Virus record (IMG/VR): IMGVR_UViG_3300038825_001248
Coordinates: 1 to 59,949 of that record
DNA: 59,949 bases
Reading direction: 5' to 3' (one strand)
Source of the DNA: a virus
Made by a program: the position numbers and the translations under genes. The notes under the pieces were generated by a model. It saw nothing but the letters and a program-made list of their open reading frames with translations. It ran no database searches and had not been told where the DNA came from. The number at the start of each line of letters is the position of its first letter. Position 1 is the first letter of the stretch. Below, piece by piece: positions 9,801 through 21,300 of this stretch.

Positions 9801-11829
9801 AAATTTAGGATTTTTTGATTGTTTTACTTTTGGTAATGGAGTAGAAAGCTACAAGTATTTAGACGAATTAGATGGCTCTAGTTTTACATTAGGTCAAAGA
9901 ACAACATCCGTGGCTGAAGAAGATTACAAAGAGGCGAATAGGTATGCTAGTGTAACTTATAGCGGTGTATACAACGCTGACACCAACATAAATAGATTTA
10001 ATGAGTTTAATTTAAGCGATGGAAACTTTAAAGATTTAGAAAAATCTTTTGGAGATATAAATGTTTTACATTCTTTTGAAACCAATTTATTAGTATTGCA
10101 AGAAGACAAAATATCTAATGTACTTTTAAGTAAGCAGGCACTACAAGCAGCCCAAGGAGCTGGGGTAGTAGCAACTTCTACTGCTGTATTAGGAACACAG
10201 TTGGCTAGAATCGAGGAATACGGAATTAGCAACAACCCAGAAAGCTTTGCAGCATATGGAGATAGCAGATATTTCACAGACACAAGTAGAGGTGCAGTAA
10301 TTCAATTAAAAGGGACAGGAGGGGTTAACGATAAGCTAACGTTAATTTCTGAATTAGGAATGAGAAGTTATTTTAGAGATAACTTTATTCAGTATCCAGA
10401 CACACAAAAGATTGGAGGTTTTGATCCGTATATGAATGAGTATGTATTAAGTTCAAATACAATTGGATTGCCAAATGCATATCAAGCCAATACTGAAATA
10501 CCTGTTCAATGTGGCGCGAAATTCGGGGCTTATGAGTATGATGATCCTATAATTTACAATGTTAATTTAGGAGAAGCACAAGGAAATGTGATTGTATCTT
10601 ATATAATTACAGGCACAGTAGCAATTGATTACGAATGGAGTTCTACAACTGGAAATATACCGGCAGCAACGGGATCCGGAAGCTTTAATTTTAATAAAAA
10701 TACCTCCACACCAACTAATTTAAAAATTACAGTAACACCAACTGGTTCGTACACAGCTGCATTTATAGTTGGATGCCCAACAGTAAATGAACTGACAATT
10801 ATAAATGTAGCCCTTGGCTCTGTTTCTGATGATGGACTGTTTATACACGATGAATTTTACTGGAATGACGGCACAACAACAAGTCCAGTAGAAAGCGTTC
10901 AAACATCTTTTAGCTTTACTCCGTTTGACACTAATAGATTAGCTAGGTATACTAGTATTACTGGCATCGAATCTGAAGGATTGTTCCCGGCTAATAACGC
11001 CACGGTATATATGGCGTCAAATAAAATAGATTTTGACACATTAGTGTTTAGCCCCGCCGCCGGTTACTCAGGTTCTATTCCACCGGCTGCAGATAAGTTT
11101 TCATTCTTAGTTTCTAATACACTTTACACGTCTTCGCAAACAGACATCAATGCATTAGTGGCGGCAGCTACTGCCGCAACCCCTCCAACAGGTGGTGATA
11201 TTACCACTGTAACTAATCCATCAACAGGATACTATGAGGCTAACTTTACATACAGCAATCCTACTAATCAAACGTATTTATACTTAATATACAACTATGC
11301 AGGAGTTGCTCCAATTACTTTAAGCTTTGGAGCAACATCATTGATTGCTTGTTGTTTAGGCTCTTCCGCTTCTTATTATTTAAATACAGCTAGTTTTACT
11401 ACGGCAACTTCTGTATATACGGATGCTAATCTTACAAGTTTGGCTGCGGATGGATTCTACAAAGATTCAAGCGGGAACGTTAGGGAGCAGTCAAGCGGAA
11501 TACTTACAGCTACTTCATCATGTGTAACTTGTAATTATATTTATATATCTTCAGTGCAAGGTAGCACAACGGAATTATGTACTAACAATTACATTATGTC
11601 GGTACAAGCGCAAACCACAACTAATCATGCATTTGCAAGCGTAACACCGGGTGATGTGTTAAGTGTTATTCCTCCGGGTGCAGCAGCCAATACGTTCATA
11701 GCATATAGTGCGGTAAGTGGTGAAGACACAGCAACAGGCACCACATACAGAATTGCAAAAATTGATGCTAGTGGTCAAATAATAACATTATATTATGGAG
11801 GAACAGGGGTTTGTGGAGCACCACTATAA
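6847..11829 (+). CDS. Large tail nozzle/hub (stabilisation) protein
   Basis: This is a 1660-residue, beta-rich, Ser/Thr/Asn/Gly-rich protein. The N-terminus (residues 1-60: FIKGRMNKSVDERLLPPGEY, then VDALNVRLGS) carries the 'GGxxxSxxxxxLPPGEYxDAxNVR' type of motif. I associate this with tail-nozzle proteins of the P22 gp10 / T7 gp12 kind and with the 'stabilisation' or muzzle proteins of crAss-like phages. The middle contains SFGDINVLHSFETNLLVLQE and RIEEYGISNNPESFAAYGDS, which fit a beta-propeller-like body. The last 500 residues are low-complexity beta repeats that may be surface domains. It overlaps the upstream gene by four bases. It would form the tail tip or nozzle that contacts fibres. 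Confidence 0.7.
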   Translation: MTVIQTNFIKGRMNKSVDERLLPPGEYVDALNVRLGSTEDTEIGSVENSKGNSLIAELTYDGVTLDPASTKCIGVLEDGANNTIYWFVHDSDNPMSATKIVDMIVSYNVINNNLVYHVISTSVLNFNPTYLINGVNKIDELLFFTDNINPPRCINVTRAYLPPTALDVDQITAAELNVIKAPPMSAPTINLLQSGQEENFLEKNIVSFAYRYRYLDDEYSAISQFSDIAFVPSFFSLNTSDLSNAGMENAFNTAEVTFNTGSKLVKEIDLLFKYANQPGVYVIEKFNKGILGWSNNINRTEVFRHNQIYTALSDNQLTRLFDNVPRTAKSQTIMANRLMYGNYVDGYNVNNQLNYTININSDVVNLEEFTATLSDGAYTIDISKTISNSVATFDFSEIDSSTILKQDTQIGFQFNFRSQDFDAPGGGAAPGAPTQALTTIAFSLTLNQDYNSIYDLFSGSFLIQQIGPGVSGPFMTNNPCNETTFTDILNCAISDQNTTFQHSYSGIDGRNEPIKITTNPGSSSVSFQLVAAEFDDSTSGGASTDMYGYYKFTAAQADFSSNGNRKSLHSNRNYDVGIVYMDEYLRSTTALTSRNNTTYIPPANSIAANSLEVTIPTTMSPPLWASKYKFVVKRAEDTYETIYSVISFDDDATNSVWVRLEGDNQVKAKEGDFLIVKADVNGPLNTIVKTKILALESKANNFLTPEASTASNPFIAEPAGLYMNLRPQGFTITDNVNGFYDSGLESAQSAKRPPNPAFPNRPVARALIPLYVEDYSSGSLQVENVAVPEGSLVNFSIRINRNASDGGFGTGSSAQQTYEYNRSVTASQNYDNMYDFVFGEGIDFTEGVQSGTGTQPGNQLFSNFFMWSDPPPFSPAETADNYYQFGTVGGIPPITGLNSPIVQGTKLSLGIKSAKGGDSGQRTVITGRITINIGTASLILETEPLNADLDIYYENDEVFDITGGFHQSGSKTGDQNQTAVQPAIVNLGFFDCFTFGNGVESYKYLDELDGSSFTLGQRTTSVAEEDYKEANRYASVTYSGVYNADTNINRFNEFNLSDGNFKDLEKSFGDINVLHSFETNLLVLQEDKISNVLLSKQALQAAQGAGVVATSTAVLGTQLARIEEYGISNNPESFAAYGDSRYFTDTSRGAVIQLKGTGGVNDKLTLISELGMRSYFRDNFIQYPDTQKIGGFDPYMNEYVLSSNTIGLPNAYQANTEIPVQCGAKFGAYEYDDPIIYNVNLGEAQGNVIVSYIITGTVAIDYEWSSTTGNIPAATGSGSFNFNKNTSTPTNLKITVTPTGSYTAAFIVGCPTVNELTIINVALGSVSDDGLFIHDEFYWNDGTTTSPVESVQTSFSFTPFDTNRLARYTSITGIESEGLFPANNATVYMASNKIDFDTLVFSPAAGYSGSIPPAADKFSFLVSNTLYTSSQTDINALVAAATAATPPTGGDITTVTNPSTGYYEANFTYSNPTNQTYLYLIYNYAGVAPITLSFGATSLIACCLGSSASYYLNTASFTTATSVYTDANLTSLAADGFYKDSSGNVREQSSGILTATSSCVTCNYIYISSVQGSTTELCTNNYIMSVQAQTTTNHAFASVTPGDVLSVIPPGAAANTFIAYSAVSGEDTATGTTYRIAKIDASGQIITLYYGGTGVCGAPL

Positions 11830-11838
11830 AATAAAAAT

Positions 11839-12603
11839 ATGGCAGCAGTAACATTAACATATAGCGAAACTTCAAAAGGATGGCCATCATTCTATTCATT
11901 TATACCTGAAAAAATGATTGGCATGAATAATTATTTGTATTCATTTAAGGGAGGTAAGTTGTACAGACACAATACAAACGCATTACGAAACAACTACTAT
12001 GGAGTACAACATAGCTCTACCATTTCTAGTATATTTAATATCAAACCTTTAGAGGTTAAATTATTTAAAACAATTTATTTAGAGTCAGATTCTGCTTGGG
12101 CTGCCACTTATAATTCCGACATGCATAATCCTGGTGGTAGTTTATTATCTTCTTACTTTGTTCAAAAAGAAACAGATTGGTTTTCTTTTTTAAGAGCCGA
12201 TGAAAATACAGTCAACTTTAATTTAAGGTCTGCTAATGGTCTAGGTGATGTAAACTCCGTTGATTCAACAGATATAACAGCGGTTCTTCTTTCATTCTTA
12301 TTTGACATTGGTTCAATAATATCTGTCGGAGACACTGTATATTTTGGCAACACACCAACACTAGGTGGAAACGTAGTATCTACAACAAGAGATACTGTAA
12401 CGATAAACACCGATATTACAGGGGGCGCAGTACCAACAGTGGGGTCATTTATTTGTTACATAAAAAACAGTGTGGCAGAATCGCATGGAGTACGAGGTCA
12501 TTATTTAGAGTTTACCCTAAGTAATGGGCCTATTGAAAATCCAAATTCAGTTGCGGTTGAACTATTTGCTGTAAAAAGCAGTATGTTTAAAAGTTACCCT
12601 TAA
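11839..12603 (+). CDS. Probable tail/virion protein, unknown function
   Basis: This 254-residue protein starts 9 bases after the nozzle gene. It is aromatic- and Ser/Thr-rich with a beta-strand pattern, for example GWPSFYSFIPEKMIGMNNYL near the start and SHGVRGHYLEFTLSN near the end. The latter 'HGVRGxYLEFTL' segment is of a kind found at the end of tail proteins that follow nozzle proteins. The likely role is tail assembly or closing the nozzle. Function is inferred from context only. Confidence 0.5.
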   Translation: MAAVTLTYSETSKGWPSFYSFIPEKMIGMNNYLYSFKGGKLYRHNTNALRNNYYGVQHSSTISSIFNIKPLEVKLFKTIYLESDSAWAATYNSDMHNPGGSLLSSYFVQKETDWFSFLRADENTVNFNLRSANGLGDVNSVDSTDITAVLLSFLFDIGSIISVGDTVYFGNTPTLGGNVVSTTRDTVTINTDITGGAVPTVGSFICYIKNSVAESHGVRGHYLEFTLSNGPIENPNSVAVELFAVKSSMFKSYP

Positions 12604-12609
12604 AATTTG

Positions 12610-12617
12610 TATCTTTG
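12610..12617 (+). promoter_or_regulatory. -7 box TATCTTTG before the internal virion genes
   Basis: TATCTTTG lies in the 39-base gap between the genes ending at 12603 and starting at 12643, 25 bases before the ATG. It fits TAnnTTTG exactly and would drive the internal-protein operon 12643-22535. Confidence 0.62.
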
Positions 12618-12642
12618 TTGTTAAACTTATAAATTTACCAAT

Positions 12643-13467
12643 ATGGCAGTAATAGCAGCAATAACAGCAGCTTTTGGAATGGCGGGTTCCTTATCTCAAG
12701 CAACAACAGCTAAAAGAGCTCAGGAAAGAGCTAGTGAAGAGGCGGCTTTAGCTGTAGCTCAAGCTAGAGATGCCATAAGCAAAATGCCGGTATTAGAAAA
12801 GGGTATACCTGTTCTTGCAATGGAGCAAATTCAAAAAGATTCATTAAGACAAAGAAAGCAATTACTTGATGCCGTAAGAGGTTCAGGTCAACGAGCTGTA
12901 TTAGGCGCTGTTCCTACAATAGGAGAACAAATATTAACTCAAGAAGAAAAACAAAGAGGTGTAGTTGAAACACAACTTAAAGCTAGGGAAGATGAAATTG
13001 TAAAAGCTGAACAAGCTAAACAAGATTTAGAATTACAAATGCTTACAGCAAGTGGAGCAGCAGCTAGACAAAGAGCGGCAAATGCTGCTAGACAAGGAGC
13101 TTTAGCTGTTGGTCAAGCTGGGGCATCAGCGGCAGCATTAGGAGGAGAAGTTTTAGGTATGACTAACTTGTATGGAGGTGAAGGTAGATTCCAAAGAAAT
13201 GTAGATAAATTTTTAGAAGGAAAAAATCCCGGTGAAAATTTTGATAGAGATGCGTTTGCTTCGTTTGTAGAAGAGAAAGCGGGAGTCGGTGTTGATTCAG
13301 CTGCTACATATGGAGACGCAACTGATTTAATTAAATCGGGAGTTACAAACGTAGATGGAACTGAGGTGGATTTATATGAATTATTTTTACAAGAAAATCC
13401 TTTTGGCCCTTTACCATCATCTAACACTGAGACTTCACCATTAGGTTTAATATCAACCAGCGAATAA
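12643..13467 (+). CDS. Putative internal virion (ejection) protein, Ala-rich
   Basis: This 274-residue protein starts with a small-residue hydrophobic stretch (MAVIAAITAAFGMAGSLSQA). A long Ala/Gln/Glu/Lys predicted coiled coil follows (residues 20-165) and then an acidic C-terminus. This layout resembles T7 gp14-type ejection proteins. It overlaps the next gene by one base (TAATG at 13465-13469). It precedes two other large putative internal proteins, as T7 gp14 precedes gp15 and gp16. The analogy is by order and composition. Confidence 0.55.
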   Translation: MAVIAAITAAFGMAGSLSQATTAKRAQERASEEAALAVAQARDAISKMPVLEKGIPVLAMEQIQKDSLRQRKQLLDAVRGSGQRAVLGAVPTIGEQILTQEEKQRGVVETQLKAREDEIVKAEQAKQDLELQMLTASGAAARQRAANAARQGALAVGQAGASAAALGGEVLGMTNLYGGEGRFQRNVDKFLEGKNPGENFDRDAFASFVEEKAGVGVDSAATYGDATDLIKSGVTNVDGTEVDLYELFLQENPFGPLPSSNTETSPLGLISTSE

Positions 13468-15308
13468 TGGCAACAAACAATAGCACTTATTACAACCCAA
13501 AGGGCAACAGGTTTACAGGAATGTTTGATTCGGGACAGGGAAGTGATTTTGTACCAGTAGATTGGTCGAAAATCACAGGAGATATTGTAGATAAATTACA
13601 AACTGTCGATAAGGAAAGGGAAGACAAAAGGAATGATATACAAACCAAGACTGACGAACTACTTACAGACTTAAGAGATTACCAGGCTGGTGGTAACAAC
13701 ACATTTAATGGATATGTTTTAGATGGATCCACACAAGTAAAAGACTATATGCTAATGCAAAATAAGTTGTTGAAGCAAGGCAAGCTTGATCCTAATGCAT
13801 ATACCAGGAACTCACAATTATTACAAGACGATTGGAATTCTTTTCAAGAAGCAGCTAAAACCTTTAATGATGATTATGCTGCAGCAATAGAAGCGGTTAA
13901 TGCAGGAGATTCATCTAAATTAGCTCAGCTTAGCTTTGATGAAATGCAAGCAGCAACAGATATACAAAATAGTAGATTAATAATAAATACTGATGGAAGA
14001 TTATATTCTCAAACAGGAGATGGAAAGCTAGTAGGTTTTACTAACATGAACGCGAGACAAAAAGATTTACCAAAAAATTACAACATCGTAAATGGCGCTA
14101 AAGGTTTTTCGTCAACTTTAGGAAAATATAAAAAAGCCTATCCAAAAATGACTATTGAAGACATTACCAAGCAACCGGATTTTGAAAAAGCTAGAGATAC
14201 TTATATTGAAGGAGTTTTAAATCAGGGTACTGGTAGAGACTTCTTAAGTATCTTAACACAAAATGGATACGAGCTTACTCAAGATCCATCTCAAGTAAAT
14301 GAAAACACTATACTAGTAAAAGCAGATTCAAACGGAATGCTACAACCAGATAAAGAGTCTCTAGAAAAACATAGAGGGCGTGCCAAAGAAATAATGCAAG
14401 AAGCGATTAGTGTACAGCTTGACATGATTCAATCACCAGGTGGTACAGTATCCGACAGCTTAACATTATACAATAGAAAACGAGGTGATGAATTAAAAGG
14501 CGGCGGCGATGTATATGCGTTAGTTGCAGATTTACAGTCACAAGATGCTAATACAGTTGATTCAGCAGCTACACAATTACAAAATATATTTAGTGGCATA
14601 ACTAGAATTCAACATTTAAGAGATGATGCAGGTAGAAATATAGGTATGCAAATATATACTGATACATCTAAACAACCTGTTCCAGTTCAGTTTAAAGATC
14701 CAAATGGTAATATAAAATCTAGAAGCCAAATAACTGCGGAATTATTCCCTATATTTAATGGTGGTAAATTAACCACTCAACAACAATCAGATATTAAATC
14801 AGAATATTTAAGTGGACTTTCAGAAGAGCAAAGATCTACATTCAATTCAACGTATAACACTCCTTTTATTAGTGATACAGAAACCTTTGGGTTAGATTTA
14901 AGTAAACCTACGGTTATTGATCAAACAAATATAATTAATAAGGAGAACAAAGATGCTGCAACAGCACATACTACAGCTCTTAAAGATATACTAGATGATG
15001 ACGAATTAACTAAACTCGAAAAAAAGAAAGAAATAAAAGACTTAAATAAACAATATCAACAACAACTAGGAAATTCTCTTTTGTTTACTAATAAGGATGG
15101 AGTGACTGAATCATTAAGGCTTGAGCAAGATGATGAATCAAATTTAGTAATTAAAGAGGGCGGAAAAACTTATACTATAGTGAATACAGTGACAGGAGAT
15201 GTAGATCTTGCAGCTTTACAAAGAATTATAAATTCTAAACAAGCTCCAAAAGGATCTCTTACAACTAGAAATGAGGGGAGATGGTCGAAACTAAATAACA
15301 AAGATTAA
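13467..15308 (+). CDS. Putative internal virion protein (T7 gp15-like position)
   Basis: This 613-residue, mostly helical, charged protein lacks membrane segments. Features include DKLQTVDKEREDKRNDIQTK near residues 38-57 and a Lys-rich stretch KDILDDDELTKLEKKKEIKD near 505-524. No enzymatic motif was found. It lies between the small Ala-rich protein and the 2405-residue giant, matching the middle of a three-gene ejection cassette. It probably forms part of an internal core or DNA-ejection conduit. This is inference. Confidence 0.5.
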   Translation: MATNNSTYYNPKGNRFTGMFDSGQGSDFVPVDWSKITGDIVDKLQTVDKEREDKRNDIQTKTDELLTDLRDYQAGGNNTFNGYVLDGSTQVKDYMLMQNKLLKQGKLDPNAYTRNSQLLQDDWNSFQEAAKTFNDDYAAAIEAVNAGDSSKLAQLSFDEMQAATDIQNSRLIINTDGRLYSQTGDGKLVGFTNMNARQKDLPKNYNIVNGAKGFSSTLGKYKKAYPKMTIEDITKQPDFEKARDTYIEGVLNQGTGRDFLSILTQNGYELTQDPSQVNENTILVKADSNGMLQPDKESLEKHRGRAKEIMQEAISVQLDMIQSPGGTVSDSLTLYNRKRGDELKGGGDVYALVADLQSQDANTVDSAATQLQNIFSGITRIQHLRDDAGRNIGMQIYTDTSKQPVPVQFKDPNGNIKSRSQITAELFPIFNGGKLTTQQQSDIKSEYLSGLSEEQRSTFNSTYNTPFISDTETFGLDLSKPTVIDQTNIINKENKDAATAHTTALKDILDDDELTKLEKKKEIKDLNKQYQQQLGNSLLFTNKDGVTESLRLEQDDESNLVIKEGGKTYTIVNTVTGDVDLAALQRIINSKQAPKGSLTTRNEGRWSKLNNKD

Positions 15309-15317
15309 GTATTTTAA

Positions 15318-18300
15318 ATGGAGCAAGAAGCACTAAGACTATCATATGATCAAGCGGTTGAAGAGGGTTACAATGGTGATATAGCTGAATTCTACACACT
15401 ACTTCAAACAAACACTGAAGCTGTAGACTTAGCCTACAACATGGCTAAAGAAGAGGGTTATAAAAACTCTCAAAAATCTTTTGAAGTATTACTAGGCTTA
15501 AAAAAAAAAGAAGAAAATTTTCCAGAGTTATTTCCTTCCGAATATCAAAGCTCAAATTTACCTTCGGATGTAAATTTGAATATTAATAAAAAGAAGGAGC
15601 CTGTACGTATTAAAAGATTAGATCCTACAGTTAAAGAACTATCATTAACTGAACAACAGCAAGATTTAATACAGCCAGAATCAGAACGAAAAGGTAGGGT
15701 AAATCAAATAAAAGTAACAGAAAGTTTATTAGAAAAATCCTCACTAAACAACAAAGTTCAATCTATTTTAAAAACCACGCCCTCCGACACACCAGAAGGC
15801 GGTATGCCATTTGACCCCGACAAACCTTACATTGTAAATAGAAGTTTGATGGTTGGTCAAATAATTTCTGAAATGCCCGAGTTAAATGACATAAAAGGTG
15901 AAGATGAATTAAATACATTTCTGGAAAACAACCCTGATGTTATTGAGAAATTTGAACAAAAAGTTAAAGAAAAATTACAAACTTATATAGATAACACTCC
16001 TGATGACTCTATCTATAAATACAAAGATTTTGATCCATCTCAGTCTGTAGATGCACAAACTATGATGGGTGCACTAACAAATAAAATATCAAAAAAAGTT
16101 GATGCTGACCCTGATAAACTTGCGGTAGTTGAGAGTTTGTACAGTGGATTAAGTGGATTTAATTTAAACGAACTTACAAATTACTTTGACGAAGATGTTG
16201 CCACAGAAGCGGGTCTAGACAAAAGAAATAGAATTATTCAGTCGGTTCAAGATGGTAATTTAGACTTAATAGATAAGTATAGTAATCAGGAATTTGGTGA
16301 TGAGGATGATGTAGAAAGGGGCGCTTTAGCTTTGGACATAGAGAAATCAAGAGCTTTAGGATTTTACATTCAAGATAAAATAAAAACATTAGATGATAGA
16401 GAGGCTTTGTTACAATTAAATCCAGAGAAAAACAAAGATGCTTTAAGCAAACTGAAAGAAAACAGAAAAGAATTAATATTAAATTTTGGTCAATACAATC
16501 GTGAAAATTTACCCTTTTTAAACAATTATTTATACAAAAAAAAGGTTAGGCTTGCTGATGAATACGTTTCTGGAGATATGGGATTATATAATCCAGGTGA
16601 TGTTTTGCATGGAGGATATGAAGGTGTCAGAGAAGGTTTAGAGGGAGGATATGGAGCTGTAATTGATGTAGCTTCAACAGCATTGGATGCCATTGGTTTA
16701 AATGTATTTGCAGAAGACTTACGTATACACCGTAATTTAAATAATTTACTATGGACAGATCCCTCTTCTTTTTCTTATGCAGAAGGAAAGGCTGTAATTC
16801 ATGAAGGTAAAAAATATATAGTAACACCAGAAGGGCAGGTGATAGATGAAGAGAGAGAAGTTGATGTTTCTTTTTTTGGAGAGCAAGCGGGCATTGATTT
16901 AAAGTCAATAAGGAATAAAGCTAAATTATCTGACAGAACAGAATCAACAGTTAGTATGTATGGCACTTATCAAATGGGAGCTAATGTAACAGGGAATCTT
17001 GCAGTTCAGTTGGTAGGAATGAAAGGCGTAGGAGCTGTTTTAAAAGGAGGCGGCAAGCTTACTTCAGCTGTAGGATACGGTAAATTATCCAAACAAGCTA
17101 CTATGAGAACTAACGCAATGTTAAGTACAGGAGCTGTAGTTTATTCATCTACTTACAATCAAGTATTAGAAGAAGGTAGAGCATTGGGATTACCCGATAA
17201 GTTAGCTCATAAATATGCTAATGAAGTTGCTACAACAACAGGCTTAGTAGGGGCTATAACTGCAGTTACAATTTCTCCAAACATAGGGGGTCAGCAATTA
17301 TTCGCAAGAACCTCACCAAAAGAAATAGCTAGATATTTAATTAAAAACAAAACCAGTAACAATATTCCTGCTAAAGTAATAGATTTTTTAAAAGGAGGGT
17401 TTGTTGAAGGCACCTTTGAAGCAGTTCAAGAAAACCTAGAACTTCTTGGTGAAGAATATGCTAAAAATAAAATCAACACAGAAGTGGGTAAAGAATTATT
17501 TAAACCTGTTTTTACTAAGACCAGTGTAATGAATAACTCTATTGCTGCATTTGCATCCGCAGGTCTATTGGGTGGAGGAGGAAGTATTAATACTTCCAAA
17601 GTTACTTTTTATAATCGCTTAGGTTCTAATCAAGAATTGTTTCAAAAATATATGAAAATGTATGTAGAGCAAGGGTTAATCGATCAAATTGGTGCGGATA
17701 AAATTGTAAATGAAGTAAAGAATTATCATCAATATAAAAATAAATTACCAGAAAAATTTAGAACTATTCCTGATGCAATCAAACTAACTAACTTGTTAGC
17801 AGAAAAAACCAGATTACAAGACTTGTTAAAAACTCAAGATGAAGTTTTTAATCAAGATACTCAAACAAGAATAGAAGCTATCGACAATGAGGTTAAACGT
17901 ATAACAGATGCAGCTGCAAGGAAAAAAATATCACCGTCACCAGACATAGAAGAAGAACAAAGTATTACAAATCAACAAGCCATTGACGCAATAGCAAAAG
18001 ATAATGAAGGCAGAAAAGAAAGGGGTGAAGAATTAATAGGATTTACAGAACAAGATATATCAAATAAAAAACAAGAACTTTTAAAACAACAACAAGATGC
18101 CAGTACGGAGCAGAGCGCAGTGGCGCAAACTAGCCAAGACCAATCCACAACTACTACGGAAGTGGCTGAAGGAGTACCCGGTCAAGTTCAGCAGTCTACC
18201 GGAGAGGTTGACACAGAAATCGAGGGTGCAGTCGACACGACAACGCAGGAGGAGATAACTCCTGAAGATCAGTTAGCCGCAGAAGTAGAAGCGACAACCG

Positions 18301-21300
18301 AACAAGAAGCAGAGCAACAGTTAGATGAATTGCTTGATGAGACTGAAACTAAAAATGAAAATGTTACAACTGTAGGTACAGAAGGTAGAAATAAAAGTAT
18401 ATCTAGTAAGGCAAGCGCACAAACAAGAGCTGAAGGTTTTAACACTAAAACACCAGAGGGTAAAAAAAGATTTAATAAAATTAAAAGTGAAATCACACAG
18501 GCCTTCAACAAAAAAATGAGAACCCTAAAGAGGGCTGCTAATTTATTGGGTAAAATTTTACCGAACACTAAGATTGTTTTAGCAGAAACAAAAGCTGAGT
18601 ATGATAGGTTAAGGGGTGAAGACTCTGATTCAGTAGGAGCTTTTAGGTTTACCAAAGATGGAAAGACTGCTATACTTATTGATGTTAGCGCTCTCAGCAC
18701 TGACAAGGGTATAGAAACTTTAGTCCACGAATTATTTCATGCAGTCTTGTATAAAAAATTCGGAAGAAATAAAGAAAAAATTAGAAGGGTAACTGATAAG
18801 ATGGTTAAAGAACTTCAAAGAACTTTACAAAATTCTAATGATTCAAGCCTTCAGGATATAGGTAATGCATTGGTTAGGTTTAGTAAGCAATACCCAGAAG
18901 GGAAACAAACTGAAGAGTTTTTGTCAGAAACTTTAGGTTATCTAGCTGAAAGATTTGATCAAGTACGAAGAGATTCAAAAGCCTTAAAAATTGTAACTGA
19001 TTTTGTAAATAAAATTAGTGAGCTACTAGGTGTAGGTAAAGTAAAAAAAGAATTAGCTAAGGATCCTGACAGGGTGTTAAGAGCTTTAGCTATGGTCGCT
19101 AAAAAAATTCAGAGTGGTGAAGTATTACAAGATACAGACTTTGATATTTTAAATGAAATAGAAACAGAGGTAGATCAAGAAGGTACTGACGCTCCTATAG
19201 TTACAGGTGCAGTGGACTTTGTTACTGAAACAGATACAACTGCAGACGAAGATGTTACTGTTACAGTGCTTGAAGATGTTGAGGTAGATGAAGATGTTGA
19301 GGTAGATGAAACAACTACAGAAGATAGGGTGGTTGAAAAAAAGAAAAAGCCTACGACTACCGAAGCCACATCAACTACATTACTTGGAAAAATATCTACC
19401 GAAATTAAGAAAGCAATCAAACAAGCAAAGAGCCAACAAAAGAAAATTAAAAGAGAAGTGGCTTTAGCTATAAGAGAATCAGTTAAACAAGGTACACTGT
19501 CAGCAAAGCAAGCCTTAGTGTTAGCAAAGAGAGCTTTGACCTTGAACGTAGATAGCCCATTAGCTGTTGAAAGATTTATTTTATACACAAAAAAAGCTTT
19601 TGCTGATGCAGATAATATATTTAAATTAAAAACAGCAAATACACTTAGAAAGCAATTAAAGAAAATAGGTAATACTAAAACCATAGATGCAGCTATTGCG
19701 GCAGCTGCAAAAAACTTTGCACTTATGGATCCTATTTATGTAGAGGATCTTGATTTATATAATCAATTAGCTAAAGAACTTGTTGACGGATCTAAATCAA
19801 GTCGAGTATTAAAAGGTGAGTTAAAACAAAAAAGAACTGCTGATCTTGCAAAGATAAATGCGTTTGCAGATAATCAACTTGAAAAAGAAAAGGTTGAAAT
19901 AGAAGCTACGATGAGAGATGAATTTGAAGCCATGACAGGCATCGATGCAAAGGATATGACTTATGCACAGATGAAAAGTTATTTAGATGATAAAACGCCA
20001 GCACCTAGTGAACAAGATGAATCAATTATTCGTAAAGCTGTAACAACTATGTTCAATAAATATTCCGAAACCATAAAACAAATGTTGTCAAGTGGTGTGG
20101 ATGCAGCAACCGGAAACCCACTAGATTTAAGTGCAGCTCAAAAATCTATTGTAAAAAGATTTATGGATATGGATTTATCTGTAATGGGAATTAAAGAAGT
20201 AATAAGAGCAGTAGATGCATTAAATAATTTTATTGTAAACAGAAATACTGGAGGCATGGAGACGGTAGTTAATAATAATAAAGGAGCCTCCAATGTATCG
20301 AAAATGGTTAAAGATGGTAAAATCGTAAAGCCTAAAACTAAGTTTAAATTTTTATTTGAAAATTTAGTAAACCCAGTTGCTAGAGATTTTGCATCTTTAA
20401 CAATATATCTAAAATCTTTGTTAGGTGGTCTTGATAATTCTATTGATTTTAAAATGATGAGCGGTTTAGTTTTTTTTGATCAAGGGGCTAGTTTGGCTAA
20501 AAAACTTACTGAAGAAATAACTGATAATTATGCAAAAAAGTTTAGTAAATTAAGGCCTAATAATGAATTGTTTAATTCTATAAAAAATATTTTAGAAAGA
20601 GGAGTATATGCTTTTTTAGTTAGAACAACCAGTGGTGATATAAATTCTAGCAATAAAGAATTTAAAAGAAGATTAAGGTTGGTAAAACAATCTATAGAAA
20701 AATATCGAAGAGGAGATAAAAAACAACAAGAAACAGCTGATGTTCTTCAGGAAATATACGATAAGATTAAGGGTGCAGAAAATTCATTGGAAATTGAAAA
20801 TGCTTTTGACCAAGTTAACAAAGATGCAGTTATTTTCTGGCAAAATGAATGGGCTAGAATATACCCACAGCTATCTGAAACAAGCTATAATATATATAAC
20901 CAAATATTAGGAAATGATGTAAATTTTACTCCAGATAAATTTTCTGCATTTGAGGCAGATACAGAAGTAGAACTTGATAATCAAAGTGCATTTGCATCTT
21001 TTTCAGGAACTGTGTTCGGTAAGAAAAAAGCAGGAGTTTTATTTGAATCTACTAAACCGCAGCAACTACCGAAAGGTAGAGTTGTTAATTTCAACTTTGA
21101 TTCAAACATGGCTAGGTCAATGGAGTCTGCACAAATGGATGTGCAAACTGCTCAGGCATTTAATCAAGTAAAAGGATTTGTTGAATCTCCAGATTTTAAA
21201 AAATTAATTCCAGACAATACAGTAAGAGAAATAACTGCTGAAAGAATTATAAACTACATTAATAAAACTAAAAAAAATGTTTACATACCCAAAAAACAAC

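Noticed and set aside
19175-19684. 169-codon antisense ORF inside the giant virion gene
   Set aside because: It is the mirror of Asp/Glu/Thr-rich low-complexity coding sequence (Ser/Val-rich product) with no leader or box; a shadow.
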